A stretch of DNA of 64,000 nucleotides, from assembly GCF_003255815.1 (NCBI RefSeq), contig NC_037668.1, positions 64,003,582-64,067,581 on the forward strand, given 5' to 3'. The notes beneath the pieces are model-generated. The model did no database searches, was not told the origin of the DNA, and saw only the letters and a list, made by a program, of their open reading frames with translations. Origin of the DNA: Theropithecus gelada. Taxonomy: Eukaryota; Chordata; Mammalia; Primates; Cercopithecidae. Below, in pieces: positions 24,788-36,300 of this stretch (positions are counted from its first letter, which is position 1; every line of letters begins with the position of its first letter). Position numbers and translations under genes: made by a program.

Positions 24788-27003
24788 GGACCTCCCTTTT
24801 ACCCATAGCACTGGCCCGCATCACAGCCAGTCCAAAAGCCCCCTCCTTCCTCAGTCCATTTGCATTCATGTATGGACGCCCTTTCCTCTTACAAAACATA
24901 TCCCCAGTAACTCTCGATTAGAATACCTCCCAGCACTCTCCCTCATCCGTCATCTCTTCCGCCAGCAAGCTGACCAGGCCCTTCCAAAACCCCACCGGGG
25001 CCCCACCGACCAAACTCTCCTCCCAGGAGAATATGTCTTCCTAAAAACCCTCACTCCAACAAACCTTAAACCAAAGTGGAAGGCCCTTTCCAAGTTCTTC
25101 TCACTATCCCCACTGCAGCCAGGCTGTCAGGACGTAACTCTTGGTACCATCTTTCCAGGTTAAAAAGGGCGCCTGCAGCTGACCTGCCACCGACTATTCC
25201 CTGTAAATACTGTAACCAGCTGTTCCCTGTAAATACTCCAGCACCCTCCTTGGACCGACCTGACTCAGCCTTACACCCATCCCAGAAGACCCCACCCCCA
25301 ACCCCCCATGAAACATAACAGGTAAGTTACCACCCCTTACTGTGAAATATCGAAACCCTCATTAATGGAAATCCTTTACTGCGCTGTCCTTATAGTTGCC
25401 TCACTTACTCTGCTCTTTGCCATAGGAATATATACTGTAACACCCCCAGGGTGGAACTTTAGCCTCATAAGCCTCCTCATAGCAGAAGAAAGGCCACTAA
25501 TAAGTGACTGCCCCTCCTAAATGTCCTGCTTTTGCCTGTCTTGCCACTTCACTCTCTTTCTTACCCAGAACAACCCACTCGCACAGCACTCCGTAACTGG
25601 GCGACTGATTTCACCTTCCAAAGGGCCCTGTGTGAGTTTAGCCCAGATGAAATCGATTTCTTCACCTTCACTCTTATCCTTTGCCTGCTTAGTCTTCCTT
25701 CCCTTCTCCTCCTCACTACCACTCCATCTACAACGAACCATCCAACAGGCACACACAATACTTAACCAAACCAATCCTGACCTCGCACAAAACTGCTGGT
25801 TTTGTGTCCGTCCCTCAGAAACCATATCAAAAAATGTCTTCCTGGTCCCACTTCAAGATTGGACCCTCACCAGCACGACACTCCATCCTCGCTATCCACG
25901 CTCCGGAGGGGTAAATGCACTTAAAAGTTACAAAACTGACCTCACCCCCTCCACCTCCAGGAACAAAGTTATCTTAGGGGCATTTACATCTGATACCAAA
26001 TTAGACCAACAGGCACCCCTTTGTATACTGCGTGACCTTCCCTCAGGAACCCCTTTAGGCAGTCTCCCCACAGGCTCATGCAACTACATCCTACAGCTCA
26101 CCCCGCCTGCTGGTATCCAGGTGCTAACAATATACAGTCCCACTCAAGTACTCAAATTTTCTGGCCCCCCAAAAATCCAAACCACTAATCTCAACACAAT
26201 AAACTCAGGTTTCTGCATCGATCGACACAAACCCGGTATGACAATTGCAGGATGGACTGCGTGCCCTAGCCCGCGCCCAACCTCCAATTGTCTACAAGCT
26301 CAGGTAGCCAGAGCCCCCACTGGGGAACAACTTTTAGTGGACACACAATGTTTCCTCCTACACTGGGAAAACGAAACAGTAGGGCTAGCCAACTAACCTC
26401 AACCCGCCCCTTCCAACCACTCACCCGGGCGGCCCTGTCTTCCTCTCTCTCTGGCTGGCAGTCAGAAAACAAAATCCTACAGCCCCTCTTTGCCACAGAC
26501 CTCCAATTTTGCCTTCCTAGCCAGGGCATATTCTTTCTCTGCGGCACTTCCACCTATCTCTGCTTACCCACTAACTGGATAGGAACCTGCACACTAGTCT
26601 TCTTTAGTCCAAAAATAGACATAGCCCCTGCGGATAGACCCCTACCCTTCCACATTCAAACACTATCCCTCAGACACCGAGCTGTAGAGCTCATACCCCT
26701 GCTAATAGGGTTAGGCATTACAGCAGCTGCAAGAACTCGAGTTGCAGGAATTGCAGCCTCTACCTATTACTACAAATCCCTATCCAAGGACCCCTCCGAT
26801 AACACTGATGACCCAGCATCCACCGTATCAACCCTGCAGGCCCAACTAGACTCCCTAGCCGCAAGTAGGCCTTCAAACCCTCAGGGGCCTCGATTTACTT
26901 ACCGCAGAAAAAGGAGGTCTCTGCCTCTTCCTAGATGAAGAATGCTGCTTCTATTTCAATCAGGCAGGCCTGGTTCAAGATGCAGTTAAAAAATGAAAGG
27001 ACT

Positions 27004-27294
27004 GGCCAGGCATGGTAGCTCACGCCTGTAATCCCAGCACTTTGGGAGGCCAAGGTGGGCGGATCAGGAGGTCAGGAGATCAAGACCATCGTATCTAACC
27101 CAGTCTCTACTAAAAATACAAAACATTAGCCGGGCATGGTGGTGGGCGCCTGTAGTCCCAGCTACTCAGGAGGCTGAGGCAGGAGAATGGCGTGAACCTG
27201 GGAGGCGGAGCTTGCAGTGAGCCGAGATAGCGCCACTGCACTCCAGCCTGGGTGACAGAGCGAGACTCCGTCTCAAAAAAAGAAAAAAAAAAAT
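27004..27294 (+). mobile_element. Alu in ERV env
   Basis: ggccaggcatggtagctcac start, A-rich tail. Imperfect target duplication 'aaatgaaaggact' / 'aaattaaaggatt'. Confidence 0.93.
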
Positions 27295-27465
27295 TAAAGG
27301 ATTGGGCTCAAAAAATCCAGGAAAACAGCTCTTCCACGTGGCCCCTCCTGGCCCCTGTGGCTGTTCAGCTCCTGGGCCTCCTGGCTACTCCCACTCCCTG
27401 TACCCGTCATAATCATTCTCTTTTTCCTAATCTTTGGGTCCAGCCTCTTACATCTCTTTATCCAG

Positions 27466-27778
27466 TGTTTTTATTTTTATTTTATTTTTATTTTTGTGAG
27501 ACAGAGTCTCACTCTGGCGCCCAGGCTGGAGTGCAGTGGCGCGATCTCTGCTCACTGCAAGCTCTGCCTCCCGGGTTCACGCCATTCTCCTGCCTCAGCC
27601 TCCTGGGTAGCTGGGACTACAGATGCCCGCCACTGCGCCCGGCTAGTTTTTTGTATATTTAGTAGAGACAGGGCTTCACCGTGTTAGCCAGGATGGTCTT
27701 GATCTCCTGACCTCGTGATACACCTGCCTCGGCCTCTCAAAGTGCTGGGATTACAGGCGTGAGTCACCGCGCCCGGCC
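27466..27778 (-). mobile_element. Alu in ERV env, antisense
   Basis: (tttta)n head from about 27466, gagacagagtctcactctggc, ends gcgcccggcc. Confidence 0.92.
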
Positions 27779-28088
27779 TCTTTTTTTTTTTTTTTTTGAG
27801 GCGGAGTCTTCACTCTGTCGCCCAGGCTGGAGTGCAGTGGCACCATCTCGGCTCACTGCAAGCTCCGCCTCCCGGGTTCACGCCATTCTCCTGCCTCAGC
27901 CTCCCGAGTAGCTGGGACTACAGGCGCCCGCCACCGCGCCCGGCTAATTTTTTGTATTTTAGTAGAGACGGGGTTTCACCGTGTTAGCCAGGATGGTCTT
28001 GATCTCCTGACCTCGTGATCCACCCGCCTCGGCCTCCCAAAGTGCAGGGATTACAGGCGTGAGCCACCGCGCCCGGCCGCGCCCGGCC
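27779..28088 (-). mobile_element. Second antisense Alu directly adjoining
   Basis: Poly(T), gaggcggagtcttcactctg, ends gcgcccggcc with the final 10 bp 'gcgcccggcc' doubled (28069-28088). The ERV sequence resumes 'tctttacccaag'. Confidence 0.92.
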
Positions 28089-28302
28089 TCTTTACCCAAG
28101 TTTTTACAGAACCGCATCTGAGCCTTCATCCACGGAACCATACAAGACATGATGCTACTCCAAGAATACCAACAATTTCAAAGCCAGAACCAAAACTAAC
28201 CCCTACCTTCCAGCCTCTCCCCCTAACCACCACTCCCTCTCAGCTAGAAGCAGCCTGATGAGAACAACACCCCCTTTTCTATCATCTATTAAAAGACTGG
28301 AA

Positions 28303-28714
28303 TGTTAGGGTCACCCCGACCAGACTGTTCCTCTCCTTTCCCATGGGTCTTACAATACAGTCCTTTGTGACCTCCGCACAGCTCCCCGAAGGCTATCGGC
28401 AAACCCCCCGCCACAACTGACCCTTCGAGTACCTGTTTGTCCAGAACACTTCAGCTGAACCGGCAAACGGTTCCAAGATGCGGTCAGAACACCTGCTAAC
28501 TAAAGCTGGCAAAAACATCTCCAGGAGGCAATCAAGACACCTGCAGTCCAACTCGGTTCACACACCTCGACCCAGTTCCTCGCCCTGTGAAGCCCTGCTG
28601 CAGTCTGTAAGTGGGGCTGCCTCCTCTGCCTGTCAAGGAGCAGCCTGGCAGGACAAATAAAAATGGCTTGCCTGACTTTGGGCCTACTCGTCCTTTCTCT
28701 CGGCTAACTGTACA
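28303..28714 (+). repeat. 3' LTR, complete, 412 bp
   Basis: Starts TGTTAGGGTCA and ends CTAACTGTACA; TG...CA ends and flanking CAGAG define it. A poly(A) signal AATAAA lies at 28656-28661, which places the R region near the end. The upstream purine tract is weak (aaaagactggaa). Confidence 0.9.
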
Positions 28715-28719
28715 CAGAG

Positions 28720-29200
28720 ACCGTGCGGTGGAAGCACGCTTGGCTTGTTCAGGAGCAGGAGGCCCGAGCAGCAGGAATAGAGTGAGGGGTGAAGGGCTGG
28801 GAAGGTGGGGAGGTACCCAGGTGTGCAGACTCACGGTGTACAGCTTTATAAGCCACACAGACCTTTGGATTTTCTCCTGCGTGGAGTGGAAGCCATCAGA
28901 GGGTTGTAAACAGAAGAGGGACACAATCAGGGTTTTTGAAGGCTCACTCTGGCTACCACGTGCTGCCTGGACTGTGGCAGGGGAAGAGTGGGAGACCAGG
29001 AGGCCAGAGATGGAGGCTTAGGGTGGCTGCAGTGGAGCTGTGACAAGTGATTAGATTCTGCCTGTGTTCTGAAGGTAGGGCCAGCCGACAGGAGTAGCAG
29101 TGGCTTGGACGTGGGGTGTGAGAGAGAAGGACGAGAGGGAGGGAGGGAAGGAGGGATGGAGGGACAGAGAAAGTCAAGGCCAACTTGGCTTCAGAGCCTG
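28720..29200. repeat. L2-like repeat, continuation after the provirus
   Basis: 'ggacacaatcagggtttttga', 'aggctcactctggctacca' and 'gggagaccaggaggccagag' fit the same old element as before the provirus. Confidence 0.5.
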
Positions 29201-29560
29201 AACAATCCAGCCACCAAGACTGTTCCTCACTTCCTTTCCCACTTCCGCTAGTTTGACAGGTCCGGTTTGACTCTTCCCAGGGACACTGGAGACAGGGTGG
29301 CTAAAGGGGATGCCAGCTTCTCAGCTGTCATTTGGTTTGACCTTTCAGGGGCACACGAGTGGTCAGTGTGACTGCACTAGTCCCACCCATCCTTCTGGTA
29401 CTTTCCCCTTCCTTTGCTGCCACAGGGCTCACAGTAAAAACCTGTGAAGGAACAGCAATCCAGGAAGTGCACTTTTTTTGCTTTAAATTGACCAACTCAC
29501 AGCCAAGAGGTTTAGATCAATAGGCCAAACTGTTCAGGAGTGCCGAGGTGCACCAGGCCC
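29201..29560. other. Unique intergenic sequence with ETS-like clusters
   Basis: 29222-29250 holds three TTCC-type ETS cores in about 30 bp (cacttcctttcccacttccgc). No gene found. Confidence 0.35.
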
Positions 29561-30030
29561 AGACCCAGGTGCTGAGGAGGTAAGGGTGAGCAAAACAAAG
29601 CCCTGCCTGCAGGGAGCTTCCTGTCTAGTGCTTTGCTGAATGTAAGTGACACGTGTAGGTGCCCAGGAGGTATCTGTGCCCTGAACAGAGGCTGAACGGG
29701 TGGCGGGACAAGAGTGAGGCTGAACAGAGACAAGGTCCAGAGCTGAGAGAGGCACTGGTGGATTGGGAGTGGGGCACCTCCCAGCAGAGCATCCAGGATG
29801 GGTAAGGCATGGGCCAAATGTAATGGGCGAAATATTTGGACAGCTGGCTGCTGGGGCAGGTGTGGAACTGTGAGGTGAAGGGAGGAGTGAGGGGCCTGGG
29901 GCTATGCTTGGAAGCACTGCAGGGGATTAGCGCGTTCTCATGTCTTGGAGAGGCGCCCCTCTTGCTCTGTGGACCCCTGACTGGGAAGGGGCTCTGCCTG
30001 CACAGATCTTGTTCCTTGGGTGGCCTGGGT

Positions 30031-30228
30031 ATAGGCTCCTGGACGCCGAAGTGGGTCCGCGTGGGTACTGTGGTGTGCGGGGAAGGCTGGACACCGAAGT
30101 GGGTCCGCGTGGGTGCTGTGGTGTGCCGGGGAAGGCTGGACACCGAAGTGGGTCCGCGTGGGTGCTGTGGTGTGCCGGGGAAGGCTGGACAGCGAAGTGG
30201 GTCTGCGTGGGTGCTGTGGTGTGCCGGG
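30031..30228. repeat. 49-bp minisatellite, four copies
   Basis: Unit from 'aggctggacaccgaagtggg' to 'tggtgtgccgggga'. The first copy is the most diverged; the third is nearly identical to the second. The period is not a multiple of three, which produces overlapping open frames on both strands; these are not genes. Confidence 0.92.
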
Positions 30229-30290
30229 GAGGGGCCAGCCTGCCTCTAGCTTTATTGCTAGAATGAAGTGCAATCTGCAAAGTCTAAATT

Positions 30291-30690
30291 TTTTTCTTTT
30301 ATTTTTTGAGAAAATTCAAGCAGTTCTCTGCCTCAGCCTCCTGAGTAGCTGGGATTACAGGCACCCGCCACCACACCTGGCTAATTTTTTTTTTTTTTTT
30401 TTTTTTTTTAAGACGGAGTCTCGCTCTGTCGCCCAGGCTGGAGTGCAGTGGTGCGATCTCGGCTCACTGCAAGCTCCACCTCCCGGGTTCACGCCATTCT
30501 CCTGCCTCAGCCCCCTGAGTAGCTGGGACTACAGGCGCCCGCCACCACGCCCGGCTAATTTTTTGTATTTTTAGTAGAGACGGGGTTTCACTGTGTTAGC
30601 CAGGATGGTCTTGAACTCCTGACCTCGTGATCCACCCGCCTCAGCCTCCCAAAGTGCTGGGATTACAGGCATGAACCACTGTGCCCGGCC
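30291..30690 (-). mobile_element. Rearranged antisense Alu pair
   Basis: A short deleted Alu (30291-30385) runs into the poly(T) of a full antisense Alu (about 30386-30690). One target duplication, 'caaagtctaaattt', flanks the whole block (about 30279-30292 and 30691-30704). Confidence 0.88.
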
Positions 30691-30704
30691 CAAAGTCTAA
30701 ATTT

Positions 30705-31235
30705 AAGCAAAGGAAGGAAGGAAAGAAAGGAAGGAAGGAAGCCTTTGGCTTCCTATTGAGGAGAGGGAGGGGGAGGGTGGAGCAGGAAGAGGCCTGGCTG
30801 GGCCTTCTCCTTCCCTGGCTGCCCTGGATAGGGACATGGGCATATGGGCTGTCTGGGGCAACAGGTTCCCCCACCCCAGATGGAGTTCGGCAGAGGTATG
30901 ATCAATACCCTGCCTAGGATGCCCCGCTACCTCCTGCATGCAAGGTCAGGGGGTGGGCCAAGCCAAGCAGGGAGCTCCCACATGGGCAGTGGGCGGATGC
31001 ATAGGTCTCAAGAGACTGCTGGGCGCTTCAGGTTCCCCTACCCCCGCCAAGACAGTGGTGCCAGGTGCCACCTGCTGGCTGCAGAGAGCAGGGAGGGGCG
31101 CACTCAGAGCTGCAGGAAGCCAGTTGGGAATCCTGCATCACTTGGCTGCGATGGAGGGAGATGGGGCTGGGTTGGGGCTGGAGAGGCCGAGACGCAGGCA
31201 GGGAGGGCCAGAACGCAGGAGACACAGGCCACAGT
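30705..31235. other. Unique sequence downstream of STK40
   Basis: Starts with a GGAA-rich tract (30709-30745), then G-rich unique DNA. No gene recognised. Confidence 0.45.
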
Positions 31236-31253
31236 GGTTCCAGATCAGGAAGT

Positions 31254-31259
31254 TTTATT
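31254..31259 (-). terminator. STK40: STK40 poly(A) signal
   Basis: AATAAA on the minus strand (plus-strand TTTATT), about 2.1 kb after the stop codon and followed downstream by GT-rich sequence. Confidence 0.8.
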
Positions 31260-31880
31260 GCTGACATGCAGGAAGAGTCCCCATGTAGTACAAAAATATG
31301 TCTTTATACAAACTTTTTTGTGACTTTTTCCGTTTCTTTACAATAGGACTTCTCTCAGTGTGTGACACCCAGTGAGGGCTAGCCCATCCTCCTCTCCTTT
31401 GCTTCACCAGAAATGTAATCAGACACATGGCTTGACCTTGGAAGGGCGCAGTCTGTCTGACAGGGCTTTGCAGACCCGGCGGCTATTGCTTTGGAAAGGA
31501 GGAGAAAGACCACGCACGGGCAGCAGCCTGGAGGGGCCGGGTGGGCTGCTGAGCGGGGGCTCTGCCGCAACAGGCCCTGGCCCAGCTTCAGGCCCTCACA
31601 GGAGGACAGTCAGGGCTGGGAGCCCTAGGCCGGACTGCATTTCCGCTCCCGCAGGAGACTTTTATGAAATAAATATAGAAAAGAGGGCATCCGCCAGCCC
31701 CGCAGCACAAGACCCTGGCCCTCAGTGCTGCACAGCTGAGACAGACGCAGGCTTGCTGCTCAGGGGGAGTAAGTGCTGGGCTCCAGTGGGCTCCCACAGG
31801 CCCACTGAGGCAGAGGCATGAGGCGCCCAAGTGCTGGATGGGGCATGGGGAGAAAGGGGCGTGGGCAGCCCTGCTACTGC

Positions 31881-31888
31881 TGGCAAGA
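31881..31888 (-). promoter_or_regulatory. STK40: miR-31 8-mer site, STK40 3' UTR
   Basis: The transcript reads UCUUGCCA, complementary to the miR-31-5p seed with an A opposite position 1. STK40 is a reported miR-31 target in keratinocytes. Confidence 0.65.
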
Positions 31889-32203
31889 GGTGGCCCCATT
31901 TTTTCCAGATGGGGAAACTGAGGCACAAGGAGGTTTGGGAACTTGCCCAAGGTCACTCACAGTGAGTCAGCTTTTTCGGGGGAGGAGAGCAGCTCACACT
32001 CTGGGAAACACAGTCACCTCCCCACTGGGGAGCAGGGCCAGGCAGGAGGCGCCGCAGGGCCCATGACTGCTGGAGGGGACCCTCAGCCTCTCTGAGGACA
32101 TACGGGGGGTAGGCCTCTGGGGAAGGGTCTTTGCTTGGCATCAGGCAGGGCCAAGTCCAGTGAGGGCAAGGGGAGGGGGGCATTCTGGTGAGAACAGCAT
32201 TTC

Positions 32204-32211
32204 TGGCAAGA
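32204..32211 (-). promoter_or_regulatory. STK40: Second miR-31 8-mer site, STK40 3' UTR
   Basis: Again UCUUGCCA in the transcript, 316 nt upstream of the first site in mRNA order. Confidence 0.65.
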
Positions 32212-33367
32212 CGGGCATCCACTTCAAAATCTCGGCTCAAAAGGGCAGCAGGGCTGTTCTCAAGCCAGGCAGGCAGGCTCCCCCAGTCCCTACGGTTCTC
32301 CCGAGTCCCCACCGCCCATGGAGGACCCTTGCTAGGGTCCACTGGGAGAGACACCACATCTATTATGAGGCAAGGGCACAGGAGATGTCCCCACCATCCT
32401 CTAAACCCAAGAGTAGGGTAGGGGAGCATACCGGCAGGCCCCCCAACTCACAGCAAGGCCTGCAGCCCAACCCCGGGGCCCCTCTGCATCAGGAGTCCAC
32501 GTGAGCTTGGTACCACAAGGAAGGATGGAGAAGGGAACAGGTTAACGCGCGTGCACAGCACCTCAGAGAAGCCACTGAGATGGGAGAGAAAGAGCCAGGT
32601 CTAGAAAGGCCTCCCATCACCGGCAGCAGAGAGGGACTGGTGGGCTGAAAGGGGACAGGGGCCAGCAGGAGGGGCTTCCCTGCCTGGGGGTGAGGAGGGA
32701 GCCCACGTGTGGGCTGTGGACTCCTTGCTGTCCAGCCAGGCTGAGGGCAGGGAGTGGCCATGGGCTGAGCCACCTAGAGATGGGAGAGAAGTTGGTATGG
32801 TAAAAAAATAAATATATTTGAGTTCGGCTTAAGATGAGGTGAAGGTTTTCCAAAGCTTGGACTGAGGGGCCTGGGTCAGAAGAAGGAGGATGGAAAGAGG
32901 CTGTGGCAGGGGCCTGGGAGAGCAGGGAGAAGGGGACACTCGCTCTGGGGCACGCAGCGAGCTGCACTTTCAGCTTATTTGGACTGTGGGGAGCAGCGCC
33001 CCAGGTCAGGTGGTGGCCGCTGGGGAAGGCCCTGGGGCGGGGTGAGTGGGCTCCCTCCTCCTCCCTCTCGCTCAGTCCAGAGACAGCATGGTTAAAGAGA
33101 CAGAGGTAGATTAAAACATCATGATTAAAAGCAGATTAGTTATCTAGGCTTCTCAGATTTAAAAACCAAACAATCGAGCAATCATCCCAAAAGGTAGCTT
33201 CGTGGTACCTCTGCTGACCCCACATGTGACCTGGGCTGTCCCTGTCCCTGCCCTGTCCCTGTTGTGGCCTGGGAGAGTCCAGCACTACAGGGCCCAGCCC
33301 TGACAGCTATGCCTTTGGCTGGGGCTGGAAGAGGTGGCAGCAGTGCTGGTGGCCCCGGCTGAGGCTG

Positions 33368-36300
33368 TTACTTCCGAAGGTAGCGCTGCGCCAGGATGGC
33401 CGTGTCCAAGGAGGTCATGGGCTGTGCGTCGTGGCCCAGCCGTCGCACCGGAGGCGCACTGCCGAACTGCCGCTTGGGCACCCAGCTCCGGGCGTCGTGG
33501 ATGGAGCTCTTCTCCTCGGCCAGCAGCAGCTGCTGCCGCATGTAGTTCTCAAACTCATACTGGGAGCACTCCTCCGTCACCTTCGCCTTTGAGGCCGGGA
33601 GAGAGGGAAGGAGCAAGACAAAGATAAACCCAGATGAAGGCAGCGTGGCAGAGGGCAGGCATGAATGCTGGCAGCCTGGCTGCTGCAGTCACCCTTCCAG
33701 GCACCACAGCCTCAGGCCTCAAGGCAGACGGCGGGAGTGGCGCTGAGGGCAGGTCCCTGACACCCTCCAGCCAACCAGCACTTGCCTTGCAGGCCACCCT
33801 GCGGATCTGGGACTGATGCAGACTCACGCTTCCTAACTCACTGGCTGCGTGAGAGGTCACTTTACGTCAGAAGCCTTAGCTGTCTGGCCTCTCACAAAGG
33901 TTCTCTGAGCCCTGAGGCGGCCAATGCATGTCAAGAGGTACGAGCAAGCCCTGGGCTAGGGGCTCAGCACCTGGGGAAGCCACATACACGGGGCCCCATG
34001 CTGAGTCCCTGGGGTGGTCCAGGCAGATGGTAACAGAAGCTGAAGTGGTGTCCCCGTGCCAGTCACCACAGAGGACAGCAGGGCTTCAGGATCAGACTTA
34101 GGTTCAAGGCTCAGCTCCACTACTTCTAAGCTGTGTGGCTTTGGGAAAGTCCTTACCTCTCTGACCCTCAGCTTCCTTGCTGTAACATGGGGCTAAGGAC
34201 ACAGGCCGCGCAGGCCCACACTGAGGGCTGAACGACGTGCCCTCGGGGTGGGCGCTCACTGTGGGCTAGCCAAACAGCTAAAGGGCGGAAGCTGGAGGTG
34301 GGCAGGGCTTGGAACTCTCCGTCCTCGGGGGCCAGGAGGCTCTGGGAGGCTCTCCCAGGCACGGCCCCTCCTGGTCCTACCTACACACTGCTCACTGTGG
34401 AGCTCCAAGGTGGGCCAGGGAGGGAAGGTCCTTCCAATATCCAGGGCCCAGCAATGCTGTTGCTCGGCCAAGTCCTGCCCTCCAGGGGGCATCCTAAGAT
34501 CACCTGCCCGCTGCTGCCTGGTGCCAAGTCTCTGCCCCCACCCTAGGCCCAACACTTTCTCCAGTGCAGGGAATGGGGAGGAAAGAAACAGGGAGAAATG
34601 AATCATCTGAAAAATGAAAAGCAGGAAGGGTGAGAGAGAACTCTGACTCACAGGGGCAGAGAAATGTGATGTGGGCAGCAGGAGGAGGGTGAGAGGGCTG
34701 GCCTGGGCCACTCAGGCACTGGCTCCAGCTCGGCTGCCCCACAGGCCTCTCTGGCCAAAGATCTCCAGCTACACCAAGCCCAAGGCAGGCCCCAGGCAGC
34801 TCAGGCTGAGGACTGAAGTCTCCCTTTCCCACCCCAAGGCTGGGCAAGAAGACCAAGGAAACCCTGTGGACGGTGGGGAGCTGCCACCTCTGCCCTTGCC
34901 CTGCCTGCCCCCAGAAGCCTGTCCCTTGGGGCTGGGTAACGGCCCATCTGCCCTCCCCAACTCACCTCCTGGGAGCTATCCACATTGCTCATTTGGTCAT
35001 CGATGTCAGGAACTACTTGCAAAGGCCCACTCAGAGATGACAGGGACTGCCTGCAGGGAGGCAGACAGGTCAGGCTGGCCCCAGAGAGACCAGGTCCATT
35101 GATCCCAGACTTAGCTGGAGTCAGACACACCTGGGTTGTGTTCCTGCCACGAGACTCTGCTTTTCTGAGCCTCAGTTTTCTTATCCATAAAGGGGGACAA
35201 TTTCTCCTTTACAGGTGGTGGTGAGAATTCAGTGAGGCAATGCCCATCCCCCACTGGCATGGCCTGGGCAGCTATGGCAGCCCATAGTCGCTTAACCGTC
35301 AGCTCTGCCTACGCCTTCCTGATCTTGCCCATGCAGAGAATCTGGAAATCGGACTCTAACTGGCAGAGAAGCAGGCTGACTGCAGGCTGCTTTTTCTGGG
35401 TAGGATGGGCAGAGGCCCCGAGGACGCGGCCTGGTGCCCGGTGCAGTGCCCGTCCACTTACCACGATGCAATGATGGCACTGAGGGCCTCCAGGACATCG
35501 GCAGCAGCCAGGCGCTGCTGGGGGTCAAGGACCAGCAGCTTCCGGATGAGACATACGGTGTTCTCAGAAACCCGTCCATCCCTGAGGCAGGGAGTTGGGA
35601 AGGAGGGCTCAGTAGGTGGTGCTGGGTCTGTGGCCAGGATGCCCAGGTTCACTGTGCCATTTCCCTGCCTTGAGCCCATCAGGCTGGCCGCCCCCCGCCC
35701 CCTGGGTGGCAGGACTCACTCAGGGATGGTGTACTCGGCAGCCTTGATCTTGCGGAAGAGCTCCTGCGGGATGCTGTCGTAGAAGGGGAACTGGCCATAC
35801 AGCATGGTGAAGAGCACCACACCCAGGGCCCACATGTCACTGGGCTTGCCACGGTACGGCCGGCCTGCGGGCACACACACCACACTCAGCCTTCAGGCTG
35901 CAGCACCACCACGGCTCACCAGCCTGGAATCCCACCCGGGGCCCTCCCTCCACCTGCCACCCTCACTTCCGGTCCCCTCAGAGCCATCCTCTGAGCTCCT
36001 GCCTGTGCTCCCCCATCCCCTGTTCCTCAGGATGCACCTCTCCTGACCCCCGAGGAGAGGGCTCACTCTGCACCTGCTCACAGCACCTGCCCTGCCCGGC
36101 CAGACGGCAAGCCCCTGGGAGCCAGGCCTGGGTCTGCAGCCCCAGCACCCAGCACAGCAGCTCACAAGCAGGGGGTCAAGAACGTTGGCAAAGCAGGTAA
36201 CTAGCTGGCTCCAGATGAGCCAGCCACTCCGCCTGTCACCGTCCCCACACCCTGCTGCCTCCTTCACGACCCGGACGACCACTTGCAGAGTCCCCTCCTT

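Larger units (their letters stand above)
23749..25320 (+). pseudogene. ERV pol remnant, integrase region
   Basis: Translated pieces at about 23930-24290 carry an integrase core (DTFSGWVEAFPT and SDNGP, two of the catalytic acidic positions). Pieces at 24790-25190 resemble the gammaretroviral integrase C-terminal domain (GEYVFLK, KPKWKGPFQV-type text in a shifted frame). Broken by frameshifts, by an antisense Alu at 24479-24787 and by a false duplication around the N at 24356. Not coding. Confidence 0.85.
25365..28250 (+). pseudogene. ERV env remnant (surface and transmembrane parts)
   Basis: An ATG at 25365 opens a hydrophobic, leader-like stretch that ends at a stop (25518-25520). The same frame is then open from 25521 to 26396, about 290 codons of surface-subunit-like sequence with a CWFC motif of the gammaretroviral CxxC type. 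The transmembrane part lies in another frame (26288-26938), with a degraded cleavage site (RHRA where a basic site is expected) and a fusion-peptide-like hydrophobic run. Another frame shift leads into the disulphide-loop region near 26890-26990. Alus at 27004-27294, 27485-27778 and 27779-28088 split the membrane anchor and tail. No functional Env is possible from this copy. Confidence 0.85.
23361..28714 (+). mobile_element. Class I (ERV1) endogenous retrovirus, heavily deleted
   Basis: Order: partial 5' LTR, Alu scrap, integrase end of pol, env with gaps, complete 3' LTR. The 5-bp target duplication CAGAG flanks it exactly (23356-23360 and 28715-28719). Gag, protease, reverse transcriptase and RNase H are gone. 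Counting the two LTR copies by eye gives about 20-25 mismatches over roughly 220 aligned bases, so the insertion is old. Four full Alus and one Alu fragment lie within it. The env fold motifs are gammaretrovirus-like; I cannot name the ERV1 family. Confidence 0.9.
31236..33367 (-). other. STK40: STK40 3' UTR
   Basis: About 2.1 kb on the minus strand from the stop codon to a canonical AATAAA (31259-31254). It contains no Alu, which is notable in so Alu-dense a window and fits selection on the UTR. A/T-rich islands occur near 31660-31690 and 32800-32830. Confidence 0.85.

Noticed and set aside
25365..27000. A functional domesticated env (syncytin-like) gene
   Set aside because: In-frame stop after the leader, stop at 26394, shifted frames between surface and transmembrane parts, a degraded cleavage site and three Alus in the C-terminal part.
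29625..30280. Open frames of 100-170 codons on both strands near 30 kb
   Set aside because: Produced by a 49-bp minisatellite whose period is not a multiple of three.
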